A stretch of DNA of 51,106 nt. It comes from Ruminococcaceae bacterium UBA6845 (GTDB taxonomy: Bacteria > Bacillota > Clostridia > Oscillospirales > Acutalibacteraceae). Both the position numbers and the translations under genes were made by a program. Of the stretch, positions 1 to 7,692 are shown in pieces; the stretch's first letter is position 1, and every line of letters begins with the position of its first letter. Where the stretch lies: positions 1 to 51,106 of the forward strand of contig DKDP01000017.1 of assembly GCA_002449395.1 (NCBI GenBank), given 5' to 3'. The notes under the pieces are model-generated. The model worked only from the letters and a program-made list of their open reading frames with translations, did no database searches and was not told the DNA's origin.

Positions 1-48
1 CTGCACAACTTGGGGCAGTTCAGACGTTTCGGCTTTGTTGTGTTATTC

Positions 49-1581
49 TTATTTTTCTTCAAGTGCTTCGCTGACGGGGACGGTAACTTTTCTGTCGTAG
101 CAGGCAAAAACATCGTCTACGAATTTCTTTTCGGGAGCTTTTGTTATAAGGCTGACAATCGGAACTATTACAAGCGAAGCGAGCATTGCAAATGCGCCGC
201 AGTTGACGGGGCTTTGAATGATCGTCGGGAAATGAGAGCCGAAGAACATATTGGCAATCATTATGCCCGAGCCCCAGATAAAGCTGACTGCGCACGCCGC
301 TTTTGTAACCTTTTTCCAGTACAGGCTGTAAAGGAACGGTGCAAGGAACGAGCCGGCAAGAGCGCCCCACGAAAGACCCATAAGCTGTGCAATAAATGTG
401 ACCTTGTTCTTATACTGGATAACTGCGATAACCGCCGAAATGATGATGAAAACAAGAATGAATGCACGGATTATAACAAGCGTCTTTTTCTCGTCTTTCT
501 TTTTGCTCAGCGGTACAATGAAATCAAGTGTGAGCGTTGAACTTGACGTCAGCACGAGAGACGAAAGCGTTGACATTGATGCGGAAAGAACGAGGATAAG
601 CGTAATACCGATAATCAGCGGCGAAAGATTCGAGAGCATTGTCGGGATAATCTCATCATAGCCCTTGCCGGCAACATCAACATTGAAGATTCTGCCGAAT
701 CCGCCGAGGAAATAGCAACCGCCCGCAACGATGATTGCGAAAATCGTTGAAATGATCGTGCCTGTATGTATTGACTGCTCACTCTTGATCGAGTAGAATT
801 TCTGAACCATCTGCGGAAGTCCCCATGTACCGAGGGAAGTCAGCAGGATAACGCCTGCAAGTCCTGCGGGATCGGGGCCGAAGAACGAAGCAAACACGCC
901 CGGGACGGTCGATACCTCGGGGTCGCTGACCTCTGCAAGCGCCGCAAGAGAACCGCTGAAACCGCCGTGAATTTTGAGTACGGAGTAAATGATGGCAACA
1001 ATTCCGACAAGCATTACAATACCCTGAATAAAATCGTTAATCGCTGTCGCCATATATCCGCCGGCGATGACATAGATTGCCGTCAGCAGAGCCATAACAA
1101 CAATGCAGATGGTGTAATCCACATTGAACGCCATTTCAAAAAGACGTGAAAGTCCGTTGTAAAGCGATGCGGTGTACGGGATAAGGAAAACGAAAATAAT
1201 CAGCGAGGTTGCCAGCTTCAGCGCATTGCTGTCAAAGCGGGAACCGAAGAACTGCGGCATAGTTGCCGAGTTGAGATGCTGGGTCATAACCCTTGTTCTT
1301 CTGCCGAGGATAACCCACGCAAGAAGAGATCCGATGAACGCATTTCCGAGTCCGATCCAGGTCGACGCAACGCCGAATTTCCAGCCGAACTGACCTGCAT
1401 AGCCAACAAAAATAACGGCGGAGAAATAGGATGTTCCGTAAGCGAAAGCGGTCAGCCACGGGCCTACACTTCTGCCGCCGAGGACAAAGCCGTTGACATC
1501 GGTTGCGCTCTTTCGGCAGTAAACGCCGACGCCGATCATAACGGCGAAGAACGCAACGAGCAAGATGATTTTGATTGTCAT
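49..1581 (-). CDS. Sodium:solute symporter (SSS/PutP-like family)
   Basis: This 510-residue, very hydrophobic protein has the pattern of about 13 membrane helices typical of the SSS family, which couples Na+ entry to uptake of amino acids, sugars or acids. The SSS-typical serine/threonine-rich helix 8 motif SASMSTLS is at residues 333-340, where the family's second Na+ site lies, and the GTWGLPQMVQKFY segment is at 251-263. The start is fixed by AGGAGG seven bases upstream (1589-1594). The gene lies behind a consensus promoter, a leader peptide with six Tyr codons and an attenuator hairpin. That arrangement suggests control by tyrosyl-tRNA supply and hence that tyrosine or a related compound is carried. 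The family call is firm; the substrate is inference from the leader alone, since family members carry many substrates. Confidence 0.93.
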   Translation of the reverse strand: MTIKIILLVAFFAVMIGVGVYCRKSATDVNGFVLGGRSVGPWLTAFAYGTSYFSAVIFVGYAGQFGWKFGVASTWIGLGNAFIGSLLAWVILGRRTRVMTQHLNSATMPQFFGSRFDSNALKLATSLIIFVFLIPYTASLYNGLSRLFEMAFNVDYTICIVVMALLTAIYVIAGGYMATAINDFIQGIVMLVGIVAIIYSVLKIHGGFSGSLAALAEVSDPEVSTVPGVFASFFGPDPAGLAGVILLTSLGTWGLPQMVQKFYSIKSEQSIHTGTIISTIFAIIVAGGCYFLGGFGRIFNVDVAGKGYDEIIPTMLSNLSPLIIGITLILVLSASMSTLSSLVLTSSSTLTLDFIVPLSKKKDEKKTLVIIRAFILVFIIISAVIAVIQYKNKVTFIAQLMGLSWGALAGSFLAPFLYSLYWKKVTKAACAVSFIWGSGIMIANMFFGSHFPTIIQSPVNCGAFAMLASLVIVPIVSLITKAPEKKFVDDVFACYDRKVTVPVSEALEEK

Positions 1582-1594
1582 AACATAACCTCCT

Positions 1595-1634
1595 CAAAAA
1601 ATAAACGGTCTCGACCGCAACTGATCAAGACCGT
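1595..1634 (-). terminator. Intrinsic terminator of the tyrosine-leader attenuator
   Basis: Read on the minus strand, ACGGTCTTGATC (1634-1623) pairs with GGTCGAGACCGT (1616-1605) around a 6-base loop. This is a 12-bp stem with two G-U pairs, followed directly by TTTATTTTTT. It lies between the leader peptide and the symporter ATG, so as a plain terminator it would silence its own operon, which is the attenuator arrangement. An alternative pairing of 1629-1637 with 1673-1681 (9 bp, one G-U) would consume the 5' side of this stem and act as antiterminator. Confidence 0.85.
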
Positions 1635-1651
1635 CTGTTTTTCAAACGAAT

Positions 1652-1717
1652 TTATCGCATTGAATCCGAAAGCAGACAGTCGCAAATATAGTAATAATAG
1701 TAATAACGGCTATTCAT
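1652..1717 (-). CDS. Tyrosine-rich leader peptide (21 residues), attenuation leader
   Basis: This small ORF begins MNSRYYYYYYICDC, with codons TAT TAC TAT TAT TAC TAT for six consecutive tyrosines, and ends at TAA after 21 residues. AGGAG lies eight bases upstream of the ATG (1726-1730), and the transcript predicted from the consensus promoter would start only about 20 bases before the ATG. Codons 13-15 (1673-1681) are complementary to the 5' half of the downstream terminator. The layout of promoter, amino-acid-specific codon run, switchable hairpins and transporter gene copies the logic of the trp, his, phe and leu leaders. The peptide itself probably has no function beyond sensing ribosome speed over Tyr codons. 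Confidence 0.82.
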   Translation of the reverse strand: MNSRYYYYYYICDCLLSDSMR

Positions 1718-1746
1718 AACTGTCGCTCCTTTCAAGTGATGGTGTT

Positions 1747-1775
1747 ATTATATACTACAAAATTCGACTTGTCAA
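1747..1775 (-). promoter_or_regulatory. Consensus sigma-A promoter of the symporter operon
   Basis: On the minus strand TTGACA (1775-1770) and TATAAT (1752-1747) are separated by exactly 17 bases, a perfect consensus. Transcription should start near 1740, about 20 bases before the leader-peptide ATG. A strong constitutive promoter fits control downstream by attenuation. Confidence 0.9.
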
Positions 1776-1810
1776 CACTTTAAAGCGATAAATTGCATAT
1801 TTTTTTATTT

Positions 1811-2482
1811 TTATTCTGTTATGACCTTTCTTGCCTCAATAACCCTGTATCTTGCCGTCTTAAATGCTGTGGCGTACTGCGGATCGGCATACTGAAAGGC
1901 TTCAAGATGGATACTCTGACCCGGCATTAATCTGTCCGCATAGAGCGTATCCGTCGCAAGTCTCTCTCCGTTCGGTGTAACAGCCTCGATTGTTATGTCG
2001 AAAGAACAGCGCTTGTCGGATTTGTTCTTCAGCGTAACATCGAGCGATATCTCATTGTATACGCCGTTATTGGAGATATGCAGCTTATCGAGTGAAATAT
2101 CGACATACTTGTCCAAAACCTCGCTTGTCGACTCTCCTGCCACAAAATCGACGATCTGAGAGCTGTCAACGCCCGTTGTGTTTTGTATAATGTTCAGCAC
2201 TCCCGTTGTATAAATAACGGTAAATAAAACCGTAAGAACCACCTTGACAATAAAGCCGATTAATGCACCCTTGCCTGCCGACTTTGCACGGCGTGGCTGT
2301 TTACTGTCAAAAACCGCAAACAGAATAAGTCCGACAAGGGGAAAGAAAAATCCCAAAGCCGCAAATCCCGGGCTTGATCGGTCGTCGGGCGTATTATCCT
2401 GAGCGACGGTTAACGGCGCACCGCAGTTCTGACAGTAAGCCTCATTTCCATTCTGATATTCTCCGCACCTTGAACAGTACAT
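1811..2482 (-). CDS. Zinc-ribbon membrane protein
   Basis: This 223-residue protein starts with a zinc ribbon of the form CxxC-x13-CxxC (residues 3-21, MYCSRCG...YCQNCG). Two hydrophobic segments follow, at about 40-58 and 73-95, and then a polar C-terminal domain of about 120 residues rich in beta-type sequence. Zinc-ribbon proteins with this layout are common in Clostridia and mostly uncharacterised, so no function can be assigned beyond a membrane protein with a metal-binding cytoplasmic tip. It starts 20 bases after the stop of the HTH/ankyrin-like gene, with AAGAGGA as ribosome-binding site, so the two genes are probably co-transcribed. Confidence 0.8.
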   Translation of the reverse strand: MYCSRCGEYQNGNEAYCQNCGAPLTVAQDNTPDDRSSPGFAALGFFFPLVGLILFAVFDSKQPRRAKSAGKGALIGFIVKVVLTVLFTVIYTTGVLNIIQNTTGVDSSQIVDFVAGESTSEVLDKYVDISLDKLHISNNGVYNEISLDVTLKNKSDKRCSFDITIEAVTPNGERLATDTLYADRLMPGQSIHLEAFQYADPQYATAFKTARYRVIEARKVITE

Positions 2483-2502
2483 AGCGACATCCTCTTTCCT
2501 TT

Positions 2503-3732
2503 TTATTTTATCAGAAGCCGTTTCCTCTGCGGATCAGCCATATCGTCATAAATCAGGTTCAGCTTGTTGACCAATTTGCCGATATCCTGCTTCGGGGACG
2601 AATTTTTGACGCAGACAATATTTGTCTTAAATGTCATATACTTCACTTTTACTTCAGGATCGGTCATCAGATGGTTATATTTGAGAAAGCTGCCGTCCTC
2701 GCTTATATTCAAATTTTGAGTCGCACTATCAAACGCTTCCGAATCCGAAAAATCCTTGCAGTCGTTATTGAACGCCCTGGTAAGCGTTTCACTGAGCGTT
2801 TTGTGTGCCCATTTGTTGTGCTCAATTGCATTTTTAATTGCATACACGGTGTTGGGGCTTTTGATCTCAATCATTTTGTCAATAAGCTGTCCCGTGTACG
2901 GAAAAATACACCTCATTTCGCCGTTTTTGGTTTTGACGGAAAACTCAGAAGTGAAATAGTCGATAACCTCACGGCTCGCCATAGCAACCTTCTCAATCAG
3001 TCTCGGATTGTAATTTTCACTATATTTTATTGCAAAACCTGCAAACTCACAAGCATTATAAAGATCAGGAGTTTCTCGTGCGTGGAGAGTCGTAAGCATT
3101 TCGAGATCTCCGTTTTCAATCGCCAGCGCCGCCATATCCGTGCGCAGCGCATCTATATAGTGCAATCTGGAATCCAAAACGTCCTTTTCATAAATCGGCT
3201 TGCGTTCAATCTTTGTTCCTGCCCCGAATGTGTTGGTATAATTATTGTGATTCTCTTTGACAAACCATATGTAACCCTTTTCGACAAGATATTTAAGCAA
3301 TTTATAGTTTTTAAATTTCAGAGCATAATCAATTACGGTCATATTATATTCGTCGCTGTTCAGTATGAGCTTCTCATCGTGATGAATATAATTTTCCCAG
3401 AGACGTTCGTCATCGGAAAAAGCCATATTATAATTTGAATAACGGTATTCTCCTGAGGCGGGATGCTCCCTTGCGCTGAGAATCTCCTCGCAGGAAACAT
3501 TCAAAAGCTCGCAAAAATATCCGAGATCATCAATCTGTATTCCCTTTTTTCCCTGACGGATTTGCGAGAGCTTATTCGCCTTTTTGTCAATTTCATCCTT
3601 CGTCGGCTCGGGCATTCCCGGGCATTCGAGTTTCAACAGATCTCTGCAAAAGCTGCGTGTTGATCCAAACCTGCGGTCTATGAGCTCGGATAAATGAGCT
3701 CCGATCTTTTCATTTGTCGCTGTCCTAAACAT
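2503..3732 (-). CDS. HTH (XRE-like) protein with ankyrin-like repeats
   Basis: This 409-residue protein has an N-terminal region (about 5-95) resembling an XRE-type helix-turn-helix: KANKLSQIRQGKKGIQIDDL, then a FCELLNVSCEEIL segment of the kind seen where these domains end. The middle has ankyrin-like units such as TVIDYALKFKNYKLLKYLVE and DMAALAIENGDLEMLTTL, pointing to protein-protein contacts. No enzyme motif is visible. A GTG seven codons upstream is open, but AGGAAGG sits eight bases before the ATG at 3732, so that start is preferred. The zinc-ribbon membrane gene follows 20 bases downstream. A regulatory or signalling role is plausible but unproven. Confidence 0.72.
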   Translation of the reverse strand: MFRTATNEKIGAHLSELIDRRFGSTRSFCRDLLKLECPGMPEPTKDEIDKKANKLSQIRQGKKGIQIDDLGYFCELLNVSCEEILSAREHPASGEYRYSNYNMAFSDDERLWENYIHHDEKLILNSDEYNMTVIDYALKFKNYKLLKYLVEKGYIWFVKENHNNYTNTFGAGTKIERKPIYEKDVLDSRLHYIDALRTDMAALAIENGDLEMLTTLHARETPDLYNACEFAGFAIKYSENYNPRLIEKVAMASREVIDYFTSEFSVKTKNGEMRCIFPYTGQLIDKMIEIKSPNTVYAIKNAIEHNKWAHKTLSETLTRAFNNDCKDFSDSEAFDSATQNLNISEDGSFLKYNHLMTDPEVKVKYMTFKTNIVCVKNSSPKQDIGKLVNKLNLIYDDMADPQRKRLLIK

Positions 3733-3758
3733 TTTCAACATCCTTCCTTTCACGAATG

Positions 3759-3764
3759 ATTATA
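3759..3764 (-). promoter_or_regulatory. Candidate -10 element for the HTH/ankyrin-like gene
   Basis: The hexamer TATAAT lies about 27 bases upstream of the preferred ATG on the minus strand. No convincing -35 hexamer is found 16-18 bases upstream of it, so this is a weak call from the -10 alone. Confidence 0.35.
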
Positions 3765-3861
3765 CCCCATTTCAATCGAAAAAGATATCCTTAATGTGCA
3801 TATACAAAATCGCACTTTAAAATTGCTTTTCAAAAATCATACACTATTTGCATATATATAA

Positions 3862-3898
3862 ACAGCCGCCCCCTGATTTTTAGGCAAGGGGAGACTGT
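3862..3898 (-). terminator. Palindrome at the end of the surface-apparatus operon; likely terminator and repeat copy
   Basis: On the minus strand ACAGTCTCCCCTTG pairs with CAGGGGGCGGCTGT around a 9-base loop: 13 of 14 positions pair, two of them G-U. TTTATATATATG follows. It lies about 50 bases past the last gene of the 16-gene block and is the only hairpin there. A related palindrome is at 39954-39982, with the same CAGCC-CCCC...GGGGAGAC arms and AT-rich flank, so it may also belong to a dispersed repeat family. Confidence 0.6.
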
Positions 3899-3946
3899 GA
3901 ATGTTTCTGTAAATTTTGCGGTTAATACGGTCATAATCAAATTCCG

Positions 3947-4435
3947 CTATCCTACCACAACGGTGACTACGCCGGTGACCTCGCCTTGGAGCTCACCGTC
4001 AAGATACGCCTGAGCGGAGTATGAACAATTGTATTCGCCCGACGGAACAACCGTCGACAGCTTGTCCTTTTCAAGGCACTGACCCGGTTTAACGATCGGC
4101 GATGTGTATATCATTTCGCCGTCGTCCTTGTAAATTATAAACTTAATATCGTATTTGCAGCTCTCGGGATTTTCAAGCATAACGCTACCGAGAGAATATT
4201 TATCCTCAAAGACAATTCGCTTGTTTATCAGATAACGAATCTCGCCGTCAGGCACGCTCGTTATGTGTGCGTCGGAATCCACGCCGGGTAAAAGTCCGTC
4301 GGCCACCTTGCCGCCGCCAGCAAGCGAAAGCCTTATCTGCGGAACATTACAGACCGCAATAATTCCGCACAGAACGACCGCAATCAGCAAAACTGCGGTC
4401 AATATTAACTTTTTATTTTTCTTTCTTTTCGCCAT
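3947..4435 (-). CDS. Single-pass membrane protein with extracytoplasmic beta domain (paralogue of the next gene upstream)
   Basis: This 162-residue protein has a basic start (MAKRKKNKK), one hydrophobic helix at about 10-30 and an outside domain of about 130 residues. That domain shares spaced motifs with the C-terminal domain at 4413-5267: a NPES segment, then an IY-DG run, Y-S, a PG motif, KL and an AY segment. The two therefore look like diverged copies. It is the last gene of the surface block and overlaps its upstream neighbour by 23 bases, which suggests translational coupling. An in-frame TTG seven codons upstream has no better ribosome-binding site. No known enzyme motif is seen; an accessory or anchoring role is inferred from context. 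Confidence 0.75.
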   Translation of the reverse strand: MAKRKKNKKLILTAVLLIAVVLCGIIAVCNVPQIRLSLAGGGKVADGLLPGVDSDAHITSVPDGEIRYLINKRIVFEDKYSLGSVMLENPESCKYDIKFIIYKDDGEMIYTSPIVKPGQCLEKDKLSTVVPSGEYNCSYSAQAYLDGELQGEVTGVVTVVVG

Positions 4436-5267
4436 TGTAATCCACACCGACCGCAAGTTTTATTTCAGCGTATTTTGTGCCGACTTTTTCGTTTGTGTTT
4501 TTATCGTAAGCATTGACCGCTACCTTGACATCGTGAACGCCGTAGCTCAATTCGCCGAACAGCTTTGCCCTGTTTATTTCTCTGCCCGGCTCAAGTCCGA
4601 GAGAGCGGTACAGAACGGTATCGCCGTCATATATGGTTGCAATAAGTACGCAGTCGTTGCTTTCTGGGTTGCCGAAGCAAAGATCATCGGTCGAAAAATC
4701 ATCATCAACATCAACCACCGAATTGAAATAAAAATCAAAACTCCGACTGCCTCTCGCTTTAAGTGCGTCCATAAAAACCTGTTGCTGTTGTGCGTTGAAA
4801 GCACTTTCCTGCGCAACGGTTTCGCTCTCCAGTCTGCCGTTAAATTCTGTTTTTCTGATATCCGTCGGCACGTTGACAAAGACGGAATGTGAAATGCAAA
4901 CAATACCCGTAACAATGAGCGCAATCGGCAGAATTATAAAGGTAAAAATGCGGAAATAATTAAAGGATCCGAGAAATTCCTTGCTGGTGTAATACTTGAA
5001 TTTTGTGCGGAAATTATCACGGCGATTTTTTCTGTGTTCCTTGGATCGTTTTTTCTTCTCCGCCTTTTCCGCAATTCGGTTATTCTTTGCGCTGACCTTT
5101 TGCCGCTGTTTGCGAATTTCCTCACTGCGCTTTTCACGCTGCTTCCGCTTTCGCTCTTTCTCCTCAAGCACACGTCTGGCGTCTTTCTCCGCCTGTTTTT
5201 TTCTTTTATAATTGTTTTTGCCTGCGACAGTTTTATCTGCCACAGGCACATTTTTCTTATTCGACAT
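4413..5267 (-). CDS. Membrane protein with long basic cytoplasmic tail and extracytoplasmic domain
   Basis: This 284-residue protein has about 100 N-terminal residues extremely rich in Lys, Arg and Glu and probably helical (KDARRVLEEKERKRKQREKR). One membrane helix follows at about 108-130, then an extracytoplasmic domain of about 150 residues. The domain carries the same NPES, IYDGD, YRS, PG, KL and AYD landmarks as the downstream protein, indicating paralogy. The ATG at 5267 is chosen because GGAAG lies nine bases upstream, just after the stop of the preceding TasA-like gene; a TTG three codons earlier is less likely. The charged tail could dock a cytoplasmic partner, for example the similarly charged DUF2357-like protein of the same block. 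That link is speculation. Confidence 0.75.
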   Translation of the reverse strand: MSNKKNVPVADKTVAGKNNYKRKKQAEKDARRVLEEKERKRKQREKRSEEIRKQRQKVSAKNNRIAEKAEKKKRSKEHRKNRRDNFRTKFKYYTSKEFLGSFNYFRIFTFIILPIALIVTGIVCISHSVFVNVPTDIRKTEFNGRLESETVAQESAFNAQQQQVFMDALKARGSRSFDFYFNSVVDVDDDFSTDDLCFGNPESNDCVLIATIYDGDTVLYRSLGLEPGREINRAKLFGELSYGVHDVKVAVNAYDKNTNEKVGTKYAEIKLAVGVDYNGEKKEK

Positions 5268-5282
5268 ATCAATCAACTTCCA

Positions 5283-5897
5283 TTATTCCCACGGTAATTT
5301 TTCGATATTCCATAACTGCGGATAACGGTTAAACTGAACTGCATCAACCTCAATCAGAGCCTTCACCGACGCTCCGTCCTCAAGAACCGACGCATCAAAA
5401 CTGCTCTCGTCAAAGCCCTTGATCATATAGAGCGTATCAGCCCTCGCTTTTCCCGAAAGATCACTGCCCTGATAGTAAACGCAATAGTCCACACTGCGGT
5501 TATCGTACCAACCGTCATAGAAAACAAACGGAACATTGGTTGTGTTCTGCGAAACCGAGCCGTCGGCAAGTCTCCATTCAAACGCCGTCTTGACTCTGAG
5601 TGTGCAGACGCTTCCGCTTCTTTTAACGGTAACACGGAGGTTACCGATATAGTTTTCATCGCCTTTTTTTAAGCTGAGATCATAAAGTCCGTTCTCATCC
5701 TTATACTTATCCGCCTCAACCTGCACCTTTCCGTTCTGGAAATAAACCCTTGCCGAAACATTGATGCCCGTAAGAGAGAAGTTCTGAGATTTTGAGGTTC
5801 CGGTAACGAACCACGCCAATGTACTTCCGACAACAGCGATAACGGCAATAACAGCAACTATCGCAATCACTGCTTTTCTGTTTATCTTTTTGGACAT
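5283..5897 (-). CDS. TasA/camelysin-like exported protein with SipW-type signal peptide
   Basis: This 204-residue protein has a basic N-terminus (MSKKINRKAV), a hydrophobic core, and the AWF motif at residues 28-30 (GSTLAWFVTG). That motif marks SipW-dependent signal peptides of the TasA/camelysin group. The remainder, about 170 residues, is polar, Cys-poor and beta-rich by sequence, as expected for a fibre subunit or fibre-associated protein. GGGGTGACGAAT directly precedes the chosen ATG, which gives a compact signal peptide; the longer in-frame start adds a non-signal extension. Processing by one of the SipW-like peptidases of the block and display on the surface are inferred from family knowledge. 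Confidence 0.8.
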   Translation of the reverse strand: MSKKINRKAVIAIVAVIAVIAVVGSTLAWFVTGTSKSQNFSLTGINVSARVYFQNGKVQVEADKYKDENGLYDLSLKKGDENYIGNLRVTVKRSGSVCTLRVKTAFEWRLADGSVSQNTTNVPFVFYDGWYDNRSVDYCVYYQGSDLSGKARADTLYMIKGFDESSFDASVLEDGASVKALIEVDAVQFNRYPQLWNIEKLPWE

Positions 5898-5919
5898 ATT
5901 CGTCACCCCGATTCCTTGG

Positions 5920-6528
5920 TTATCCTCTTGCTCCGTCCGCATTCTGAGTTGCGGTCATATTGATTCTTGTTGTGTAAGTAACGGATTTTCCGTTCGCAAT
6001 ATCCGCCTTAACGTCGTCGTACTCTATCCAACTTGCAATTTTAATTGTCTTTGTCTCATTCGGAGCGAGCAGAATGTATTTCGATCTGTTATACTGATCA
6101 AGTCCGCTCTTGCTGAGCGACGGAACATTCGCCTTGATCATTTCCTTTACACTGCCGTCAACAAGCATATCGTCGGTGTATACGAACCAGCGGTAGCCTT
6201 TTGCGCCGTTGGTAACGTCGATATCGAAGTAAACTCTTGCGGGAACATTACCCGAATTTGTGACATTTACATCGTCGAAATTGACCGTCTTGTCGAAGAG
6301 TGTTTCGTTTTTATCGGCGAGCTTTGTCGCCGCATCGAAAGCGACCGTGTGATTGATAACAAACTTTGTATTGACAGAAAGATTTCCGAAAACGAAGCTG
6401 TCGCCGCTGTCGATCGTTCCGCTGTCATAGAACCAAGCGGAGGTTTTTGCCATTCCCGAGAAATAGCCGACGCAGAGCACAAGTGCAACTGCCATCAGCG
6501 CTGTCAGGAACTTTTTAATTTTGTTCAT
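5920..6528 (-). CDS. TasA/camelysin-like exported protein with SipW-type signal peptide
   Basis: This 202-residue protein has a signal sequence MNKIKKFLTALMAVALVLCV and the AWF motif at 31-33 (AKTSAWFYDSG). The mature part resembles the TasA-like beta fold: phrases such as SGDSFVFGNLSV, VNFDDVNVTNSGNVPARVYF and LAPNETKTIKIASWI match the pattern seen in SipW-exported proteins, where a conserved 'NSGN-PARVY' strand is common. GGAGG lies eight bases before the ATG at 6528. The start codon lies inside the 3' end of the upstream SipW-like peptidase gene (14-base overlap), so peptidase and substrate are probably translationally coupled and made together. Confidence 0.85.
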   Translation of the reverse strand: MNKIKKFLTALMAVALVLCVGYFSGMAKTSAWFYDSGTIDSGDSFVFGNLSVNTKFVINHTVAFDAATKLADKNETLFDKTVNFDDVNVTNSGNVPARVYFDIDVTNGAKGYRWFVYTDDMLVDGSVKEMIKANVPSLSKSGLDQYNRSKYILLAPNETKTIKIASWIEYDDVKADIANGKSVTYTTRINMTATQNADGARG

Positions 6529-7036
6529 CACTGCCACCTCCGTTTTTCTTCTTTATACTTGTTAAAATAATATTTACCACGATCAGGGCAATCGCAACGC
6601 CTGCAAGAATTATCAGTCCTACCGGCTGTGAAATTTTTCCGAACGCAATCGTAATAAACCCGAGCAAGGGAACGCTGTACCGCATTTTTCCCACAATTCT
6701 TTCCGACGGCGTGTCCATCGGATCGTTCTCGTGGTTGTTGTCTCCCCTGGTCGTTATTGTCTTTTTGTCCTTGTCAATACCGACAATTCGATGGGTAAAA
6801 TACTCTTTCGTTTCATCCGAGCCGACGGTAACGATGTCACCGATTTTCAGCTCATCAAAGCTGACCCTTTTTGAAAAAACTATATCGCCCTTTTTCAGCG
6901 TGTCCGCCATACTGTCGCTCGTTACTGCGTAGCCTTTCATTCCCGATGCGATGTTGAAAATGACAAAGCCTACAACCAGTACAGTCACAATGGCAAGAAC
7001 ATTAAACAAAACATTTTTAAGCCTGAGTTTTGACAT
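6515..7036 (-). CDS. SipW-like signal peptidase I
   Basis: This 173-residue protein has an N-terminal membrane helix (about 11-30), the catalytic SDSM motif with Ser42, the THRIVGI motif with His82 in place of the lysine of classical bacterial enzymes, a GDN motif with Asp99 and a C-terminal membrane helix (about 138-160). This Ser-His arrangement is that of the SipW/endoplasmic-reticulum type. It should cleave AWF-type signal peptides after export across the membrane. The ATG at 7036 follows GAGGA by five bases; a GTG four codons earlier overlaps the preceding stop. Its 3' end overlaps the next TasA-like gene, its probable substrate. Confidence 0.9.
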   Translation of the reverse strand: MSKLRLKNVLFNVLAIVTVLVVGFVIFNIASGMKGYAVTSDSMADTLKKGDIVFSKRVSFDELKIGDIVTVGSDETKEYFTHRIVGIDKDKKTITTRGDNNHENDPMDTPSERIVGKMRYSVPLLGFITIAFGKISQPVGLIILAGVAIALIVVNIILTSIKKKNGGGSDEQN

Positions 7037-7044
7037 ACCGTTCC

Positions 7045-7692
7045 TCACGCATTTGTTCCCGAAAGCTGATAGGAATCAATTGTATCCCAGGAGATATTGT
7101 CCGCCTGCTTCGCCTCAAACTTAACCTTGATGTTAACCGGCTGACCCGAATATGCTCTTGTGATGCTTTCTTTATATACAATGCTTGAAACTGCGTCAAT
7201 ATATGAAACGTCGGGACCGATAGACGGAACCTTGTCGAGACTGCTTATCTCGGCGGTTTCGTAATTATCGCCCATATAGTAGAAATAGCAAACGCCGCTT
7301 GCATTCACATTTTTCGACCATTTTCCTGCGGCAAATGTAACGTCGATATCATCGTTACTGCCGGAATAAATCTTCTGTTCAGCCTTGCCCGAGGAATACT
7401 TTGTGTATTCGATCGAAAGCCTGATCTGAACATTCGTTGTCGAGCCGTTGTTGACACGGAGCATCGCACCCTGTCCGTCAAGACTTACCAGATTGTCGCC
7501 GGGCATAATTATCGTTTTAGTGTCGCCGTCAATATCGGTGAGCTTTGCCGTTTGAGATGTGCTGACAACGGAAACGGAAATACTCTGCTTTTTCTCAAGC
7601 GTTGTAACGAACCACGCATATGATGTGCCGCAGTTCATAAGACCTATTACGACCGCCAAGGATGCGACCAAAGCTACTATTCTCTTAGTCAT
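7045..7692 (-). CDS. TasA/camelysin-like exported protein with SipW-type signal peptide
   Basis: This 215-residue protein begins MTKRIVALVASLAVVIGL and carries AWF at 26-28 (GTSYAWFVTT). The rest is polar and strand-rich, with QIRLSIEYTKYSSGKAEQK and NIKVKFEAKQADNISWD sections typical of surface beta-sandwich proteins. The ATG at 7692 lies eight bases inside the 3' end of the upstream peptidase gene, with AAGGAAGAAGG just ahead, so the pair is coupled. The longer open frame (18 extra codons) would spoil the signal peptide. A secreted or surface-assembled protein processed by a SipW-like peptidase is the best reading. Confidence 0.8.
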   Translation of the reverse strand: MTKRIVALVASLAVVIGLMNCGTSYAWFVTTLEKKQSISVSVVSTSQTAKLTDIDGDTKTIIMPGDNLVSLDGQGAMLRVNNGSTTNVQIRLSIEYTKYSSGKAEQKIYSGSNDDIDVTFAAGKWSKNVNASGVCYFYYMGDNYETAEISSLDKVPSIGPDVSYIDAVSSIVYKESITRAYSGQPVNIKVKFEAKQADNISWDTIDSYQLSGTNA

